Source: Cafeteria roenbergensis
Taxonomy: Eukaryota; Sar; Bigyra; Bicosoecida; Cafeteriaceae
Direction: 5' to 3'
NCBI GenBank assembly: GCA_008330645.1
Contig: VLTN01000004.1
Location: 186,001-250,000, forward strand
Length of the DNA: 64,000 nt
Shown: positions 59,301-64,000 of the stretch, piece after piece
Numbering within the stretch: the stretch's first letter is position 1
Layout of the letters: every line of letters starts with the position of its first letter
Notes under the pieces: generated by a model
Seen by the model: only the letters and a program-made list of their open reading frames with translations
Database searches by the model: none
What the model was told of the DNA's origin: nothing
Translations under genes and position numbers: made by a program

Positions 59301-60778
59301 CCGGCCTGCAGAAGGGAGCTCAGCTGCTTGAGGAGCTCGCCAAGAAGGCCACCGCCATTGAGGCGCGCATGGCTGCCGTGGGCGCCACCGCCAAGAGCGA
59401 CAGCGAGAAGCAGCGCGCCAAGGCCGAGGCCCAGGCGGAGCGCGGCGCCAAGGCGGAGATCCAGCTTGAGGCAGGCATGGCCGCTGCCAAGCACGATGGC
59501 GCCGAGGAGGCGACCGCCACGGCGGAGCCTGCGCAGGACGCCGCTGCCGCTGCACCGGACTCTGCGCCTGCAGCCGTGGCTGCTGCGACCGAGGGAGCTG
59601 CCGCCGAAGCGACCCCTGCCTCCGAGGCCGCGGCCGAGCCCGCGGCTGCTGCCGATGCGGCCGAGGCCCCGGCTGGAGAGGCTGCTGCAGCTACCGAGGC
59701 CGCGGCTGGAGATGCTGCTGCAGCTACCGAGGCCGCGGCGGCGCCCGCCGCTGCCGAGGCCACCGCTGCTGAGGCCACCGCAGAGGCAGGGGCGGAGGCC
59801 ACGTCTGCGGCTGCGCCCGACGCCGTGGCCGACGCTGCCGCCGCCGAGCCCGCGGCGGAGACAGGTGCGGAGGCCGCCGAGCCGGCCGCCGCCGAGGCCG
59901 AGGCCGCCACCACCGCGGAGGGGGCCGAGGCGGCTGTGGCTGCCCCCGCCGAGGCTGCAGAGCCCACCGAGGCTTCGCTGCTGCAGTCGTCCGCTCACGT
60001 GTTCGGCGCTGTGCGGCAGAACCGCCGCCGCCTCCGTGGCGGCCTGCGCAGGCAGGATGAGGAAGCCGCGGCCGCTGCGCCCGAGGAGGCCGCAGCCACC
60101 GAAGCTGCCGCCGAGCCCGAGGCTGCCCCTGCGGAGGAGGCTGAGGCTGAGGCGGAGTCCGAGGCCGAGGCCGAGCCTGAGGAGGCCGCGGTGGCCGAGG
60201 AGGCGGCTGGCGAGGCAGAGGAGGAGGCCGCCGCGGCGCCCAGTGCCGAGGCCGAGGCCGCTGCTGTGGTGGACAGCCTGCCGTCGGAGGCTGACGAGTC
60301 CGCTGAGGAGGTCTCCCAGGAGTCTGCGACGGCCGGCGTGGAGCCTGTCGACGTGGAGGCCCAGGCGGAGGCGGAGGCGGTCGCGGAGACGGACGGCACC
60401 GCGCCCCGTGCCGCGGCTGCTGCTGCTGCCGCCGCCGAGTCGGCTGCACCGGCCAAGGCAGAGGCGGCGGCCGGGGAGACTGCTGAGGCCGACGTCCTCG
60501 GCTTCCCCGCCCACGAGCGCGTGCTCGAGAACGCCGAGGATGCCGTGGAGGCCGCTGAGGAGGAGCTCGAGATGGCCAAGGCAGAGGCTGCCCGCCTCGC
60601 GGCCGAGTACATGGAGCACAGGAAGGCCGCACTGGCGGCGGGGGCGAAGCTCCACGAGACTGGCCCCTTGCCCAAGATGGAGGAGGAGGCGGCGGCGGCG
60701 GAGGAGGAAGAGGAGGAGGAGGAGCAGCAGGAGGGGGCGGCGCCCGAGGAGGCGACCGAGGAGGCGGTGGCTGCTTAG
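53352..60778 (+). CDS. Giant secreted Ala/Glu-rich coiled-coil protein
   Basis: Three exons, 53352-53424, 53701-53859 and 54096-60778, encode 2304 residues. Exon 1 is a clean signal peptide (MRALLAALLVSLGTQLALSA|RQYD). Exon 2 is Gly/Met/Trp-rich. Exon 3 begins acidic, then has long coiled coils at ~120-560, ~850-1020 and ~1095-1450. A Ser/Glu/Gln simple repeat lies near 56000-56130. A Cys-containing pair of repeats sits at ~1030-1085: YVCSDGSKRADALSCPSGG and VKCADGTSRFDGSNCPGGS. Ala/Glu tandem blocks fill ~1514-1570 and ~1906-1990. Three (F/L)LQ sites, each near or in a basic patch, occur at ~562, ~1492 and ~2036; the last is followed by RQNRRRLRGGLRRQ. No membrane anchor seen. A role in the cell covering or extracellular matrix, with proteolytic processing, is inference. 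Confidence 0.85.
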
Positions 60779-61026
60779 GCGCGCCTATGCTTCGTGGAGT
60801 GTCCGGCGACGGCGCCCAGCGCTGCGCCGGCCCCAATACATCTGTGCTGCCTGTTCGTGTGCGCGGGCCCCCGTCCTGCGCCCGCTTCCCCTGATTCGTG
60901 TGCTGGACCATTCGCAATTCAGCGCCTGGACTCGCATGCGACGCCGCTTCTCGTCACACAAACACACACACACACACAGCCACGCATCCACGCGCGCCCC
61001 ACGTTGGCGAAGCGCACTTTGCCTGG
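60779..61026. other. Convergent 3' spacer with CA repeat
   Basis: 248 bp between two facing stop codons, with a (CA)n stretch at about 60956-60978. Nothing else seen. Confidence 0.5.
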
Positions 61027-63696
61027 TCACCGCTCTTGCTTGCGCCGCTCCTGCATCCGCACGAGCCGCTCGAGCCGCTCCTCATGCGCGTCCCGTGGCT
61101 GAAGCCCCGCATCCGGCCCCTCGCCTCCGACCGCTCCCAGCCGCAGTGCGCGAGTCTGGTCCCGCTGCGAGGCGGGCGCGGGCACTGCAGGCACACTCGC
61201 GTCTGCTGGCGCTTGCGCGCGCTCCTGAAGCGAGCTGCGCCACGAGGCCGCGAGGCTCTGCGTCTCGGTGTCCACAAGCGTCCCGCCTTGGTCCGTGGCG
61301 CCGGGCAGCGCCGCAACGGACGAGGCATACATGGTTCGCCGAAGCCCGGCGCGGCTCTTCGTGGTCGTCATCCCGGACTGGGGCAGCGAGGTCACCGACT
61401 GGGCCTCCGCGCCGGCCGGCAGCAGCACCGACGCCGCCATGAGCATGGCCCCGCCAGCTCCGTCGGCATGGGGTTGGGCCCTCGCGGGCGTGCGCTGGCG
61501 GACCCCCTCGTGGGTGCCAAGCCTCGCCGCGCCGCGCTCCTGCACCGCCGCTTGGGCGGAGAACTCCCGCCGCCGCGACTGGAGCAGCGCCGGAGTGGAG
61601 GCCCGAAGCTCGGGCAGATCCACCGAAGACTCCATGCCCGCTGTGAGGAGGCCGCTAGCGGCGGAGAGCAGCGACGCTGCATCGGCAGCGCACCGCGCGT
61701 CGGCAGCCGGGGCGATTCCCCGCAGAATCGCTTGCGCGTCGGTACTTGCCACGTCCGGGCGACCACACGCCATGGCCACCTTGGCCCTGTGGATGCGAAG
61801 CGGGGCCACGTCTGGCGCTGCCGCCACCGCCTCGTCGAGCAGCGTGAGCGCCTCGGCGGCTCTTCCCTGCGCGGCTCGGTCGACGGCAGCGTGGTCCAGT
61901 GCCGTGGCCGCGAGGCTCGAATCCGCCGACGTCCAGAGAGGGCACCACAGCGACTCGGAGAAGGACAGCCCTGCCCAGGCTCGAGTGAACGCGGCCTCAG
62001 AAGGCTTGAGGCGGGGAAGCGCGCGCCTTTCGAACGCGTCAGTGAGCTGCCGAAGGGCACGAATGCCTGCCAGCGCCTCGTCGGCCTTGGAGGCCCCAAG
62101 CAGGGCCCTGACCACCACCCGCAGGAAAGCCACGTGCGGCGCCACCCCGGCTGACAGGGGCGGGCAGTGCGCCCCCCACGCAGCGGGGCCGTGAAGCCCC
62201 TGTGCTCGCAGCGCCTCGGACAGGTCGTTTGCCTGGGGACCGACGTCCACGCTGCCGTCGGCCGCGAGGAACGCCAACTCCGCGGGAAGCCACTCCGGGC
62301 CCGCCTCGGGAAGCCCCCGCCGACTCGCAGCCCCCCCCGCCCTCGCTCCGTCCTCCTGCTCCTGCGCCATCGTCGGCAGCGCTGCCGACGATGGCGCTCG
62401 AGCTCCGTCGGCCGCTGTCTCAGCCTCCAGCGCTGCCCTGGCCGCCGCAGTTGCAATGGCGGTTTCGCACTGCATCGCCTGCGTCGCCAGCTCCAGCGCG
62501 TCGGCGCTGTTCCCTGCACTGCCGGCCCGAAGGCTGAGGGCGAGGAGGCACCTGGCGCGCTGGTGCAGAGCGTCTGCCCTCAGGGCCGCCCCCGCGGGCT
62601 TGGCGGCCAGCACCGCGTCCACGATGGCCAATGCTTGGGTCGCGTCGCCCTGGTCGAGATCAGCAGCCGCCTGCGCCAGGGCCGCCGTCACAGGGTTGCA
62701 GGCTCCGTCGCGAAGAATGGCGCGGGCAGCCTCTGCCAGCGACGCCGCTTCCGGACCACCATTGCCGCCCCCAGCACGCCCCCCAGCGGCATCACGGACA
62801 CCGTTCCCTCCGTTCGGCCGCTGGCCGCTGTCCCCCGCTGCCACCTCCGCCGCCTCCGCCGCCCCCGCCTCCGCGGCTGATGCCGCGTCAGCCGCTGCCG
62901 TGAGCACCTCGTCTGCCCCGCGCAGCCACGTCTCGTCGACGCCAGCATCTGTCTCCGGCTGGCGCTCCAGCGTTGCCTCCACCAGGGCATCCAGCGACGC
63001 CACGTCGTCGGGCAGCATGGCTACTCCCACCTCCGCTGCGGCTTCGCCGCCCAGCTCCAGCACAGCTCGGCACAGCAAGGACAGCTGGTGCCCCTCCGAG
63101 GCAGGCGCGCCCATTGCGCGGTAGAGCCTCACCAAAAGCACGTGCAGGTCGAGGGCCGCCTTGTCGTGGGCCGCAAGGGTGCTGCCTGGGGACAGCGGGG
63201 CCCGGTTGCGGCGCGGCTGGGATTGCTCCACGATGTCAATGCCAGTGGCTGCAGCCTCAGCAGCCCGATCGAGATCGCCGGTGTGGGCCAGTGCGATGGC
63301 ATGGGCCGCTCGGAGGCGGGGCGAGAGCGGGTCCAGCTCCGTCGCGCGGTTCAGCAACCGCGCCGCTCGCGGCCACAGGCCTCCCGCGGCTGCCAGCTGC
63401 GCGTCTGCCGCCAGCAGCGCCGCCGCGTCCTCGGCTTCGACTCGGTTGAACGCCACTCGAACGGGCCGGCCTTCCACGGTGGGAACCATCAGTGTCGGCC
63501 GTGAGCGCAACCCCGAGCCCAGCGCGTCCATTTCCACCTGGAGCGCTGTCTCGACCGACCGAGTCGCGGACGCGGCGTCCCACAGGCAGGCATCATGCGA
63601 GGCGACCTCTGCAAGTGCGTGGGCCCGCACGAATGAGTCGCCCTCGATCCCCGACCGCGCCAGGTCTCTCAGCAGGCCCAGCTGTCGCTCCGCCAT
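61027..63696 (-). CDS. 889-residue TPR-like helical repeat protein
   Basis: Single exon from ATG at 63696 (MAERQLGLLRDLARSG..). Several ~34-residue helical pairs look like tetratricopeptide repeats: AAGGLWPRAARLLNRATELD..LSPRLRAAHAIALAHTGDLD, DQGDATQALAIVDAVLAAKP..LRADALHQRARCLLALSL, and AAQGRAAEALTLLDEAVAAA..VAPLRIHRAKVAMACGRPD. They are separated by Ala/Gly-rich linkers. The C-terminal ~200 residues are disordered and end in a basic helix (EERLERLVRMQERRKQER). TPRs bind short peptides, so this is probably a scaffold or co-chaperone-like adaptor. I cannot assign a named family. It converges on the secreted-protein gene. Confidence 0.72.
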   Translation of the reverse strand: MAERQLGLLRDLARSGIEGDSFVRAHALAEVASHDACLWDAASATRSVETALQVEMDALGSGLRSRPTLMVPTVEGRPVRVAFNRVEAEDAAALLAADAQLAAAGGLWPRAARLLNRATELDPLSPRLRAAHAIALAHTGDLDRAAEAAATGIDIVEQSQPRRNRAPLSPGSTLAAHDKAALDLHVLLVRLYRAMGAPASEGHQLSLLCRAVLELGGEAAAEVGVAMLPDDVASLDALVEATLERQPETDAGVDETWLRGADEVLTAAADAASAAEAGAAEAAEVAAGDSGQRPNGGNGVRDAAGGRAGGGNGGPEAASLAEAARAILRDGACNPVTAALAQAAADLDQGDATQALAIVDAVLAAKPAGAALRADALHQRARCLLALSLRAGSAGNSADALELATQAMQCETAIATAAARAALEAETAADGARAPSSAALPTMAQEQEDGARAGGAASRRGLPEAGPEWLPAELAFLAADGSVDVGPQANDLSEALRAQGLHGPAAWGAHCPPLSAGVAPHVAFLRVVVRALLGASKADEALAGIRALRQLTDAFERRALPRLKPSEAAFTRAWAGLSFSESLWCPLWTSADSSLAATALDHAAVDRAAQGRAAEALTLLDEAVAAAPDVAPLRIHRAKVAMACGRPDVASTDAQAILRGIAPAADARCAADAASLLSAASGLLTAGMESSVDLPELRASTPALLQSRRREFSAQAAVQERGAARLGTHEGVRQRTPARAQPHADGAGGAMLMAASVLLPAGAEAQSVTSLPQSGMTTTKSRAGLRRTMYASSVAALPGATDQGGTLVDTETQSLAASWRSSLQERAQAPADASVPAVPAPASQRDQTRALRLGAVGGEGPDAGLQPRDAHEERLERLVRMQERRKQER

Positions 63697-64000
63697 GCGG
63701 CCAGCCCGCCAGCCGCCAGCGCCGTTCCCTCGCCTGCCGCGCGCCTCGGCCCGAAGCTAAACGCAACCCGGCCCAGTCAGTATGGGCGCTCCGGTCCTCG
63801 CGCAGTGTGGTCCTGCCTGGGGCAGACTGGTCGGCTGCGCGCTCTGCTATTAAGGCAGCTGCTCGCAAGCCTGCGGCACAGCTCGGTGTGCGCAAGTCGC
63901 GGCGCCGAGTGCGCGGTGTGTGGGCAAGCGAGTGAGCGTGAATGGATGGGTGTCGGTTCGCTGGGCGTGATGGCACACGAGTCGTGAGCGGCGAGGCGAG
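63697..64000. other. Upstream region of the TPR gene, possible start of another gene
   Basis: 304 bp. It should contain the TPR gene promoter. Near the edge, ATGGCACACGAGTC at 63970-63983 is followed by GTGAGC, the same shape as the short start exons elsewhere in this window. It may be the first exon of a divergent plus-strand gene, but nothing downstream is visible. Confidence 0.25.

Noticed and set aside
55679-60655. 1658-codon minus-strand open frame opposite the secreted protein
   Set aside because: GAG/GCC-rich sense codons give CTC/GGC antisense codons, so stops are rare. The product is a Leu/Gly/Arg repeat with no domain, and the sense model has a signal peptide and spliced exons.
59202-61442. 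746-codon plus-strand frame in another phase over the end of the secreted gene
   Set aside because: Pro/Arg-rich shadow frame that runs across the stop and spacer.

Overview
The window is nuclear DNA of a GC-rich, probably unicellular eukaryote. Coding regions are interrupted by short introns (about 110-475 nt, mostly 150-300), nearly all with GTGAGY donors, CAG acceptors and phases that join exactly. There are Pol III tRNA genes with internal A and B boxes, and the proteins are eukaryote-specific: GST-fused cytosolic GluRS, MAF1, PPP4R1, a kinesin-12, a nucleostemin-type GTPase and a Wurst/DNAJC22 J-protein. A flagellated protist such as a GC-rich alga would fit, but nothing here fixes the lineage. 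No plastid-targeted gene, rRNA, transposase, virus-like element or CRISPR array was seen. The strong GC3 bias opens very long false frames on both strands, so gene models below rest on homology, splice phase and start context rather than on frame length.

Layout, part 1 (1-8.9 kb). Two and a half tandem units of about 1.1 kb each carry a tiny three-exon gene for a 42-residue Lys/Ala-rich H1-tail-like protein (1-2896). Two paralogous ankyrin genes follow (3107-5351 and 6152-8222). In both, every repeat is one 99-nt phase-0 exon, and both end in a shared C-terminal tail. Two identical tRNA-Thr(CGT) genes lie on the minus strand (8.4-8.9 kb).

Layout, part 2 (9-28 kb). A two-exon DNAJC22/Wurst-like gene (minus) diverges from a giant disordered WW-domain protein gene (plus). 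That converges on a TKL-type kinase with an FN3 domain (minus), which diverges from PPP4R1 (plus). MAF1 follows PPP4R1 in the same direction, 349 bp downstream. PP4 is the yeast phosphatase that activates Maf1, so this adjacency is functionally suggestive.

Layout, part 3 (28.5-44 kb). GluRS (minus, three exons) diverges from a kinesin-12 (plus) across 129 bp. A 59-residue tail-anchored TOM5-like protein (minus) diverges from a GNL3/nucleostemin-type GTPase (plus) across 190 bp. An NHL-repeat protein with a 27-nt micro-exon follows on the plus strand.

Layout, part 4 (44-64 kb). A 2044-residue RI-type LRR protein (minus) diverges from an unrecognised 644-residue protein (plus). Next come a 2304-residue secreted Ala/Glu-rich coiled-coil protein (plus) and a TPR-like protein (minus). 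A possible first exon of another gene lies at the right edge.

The region is compact. Divergent pairs share intergenic spaces of 129-625 bp and convergent pairs are 190-430 bp apart. Several genes put the start codon on a very short first coding exon (11-25 nt).
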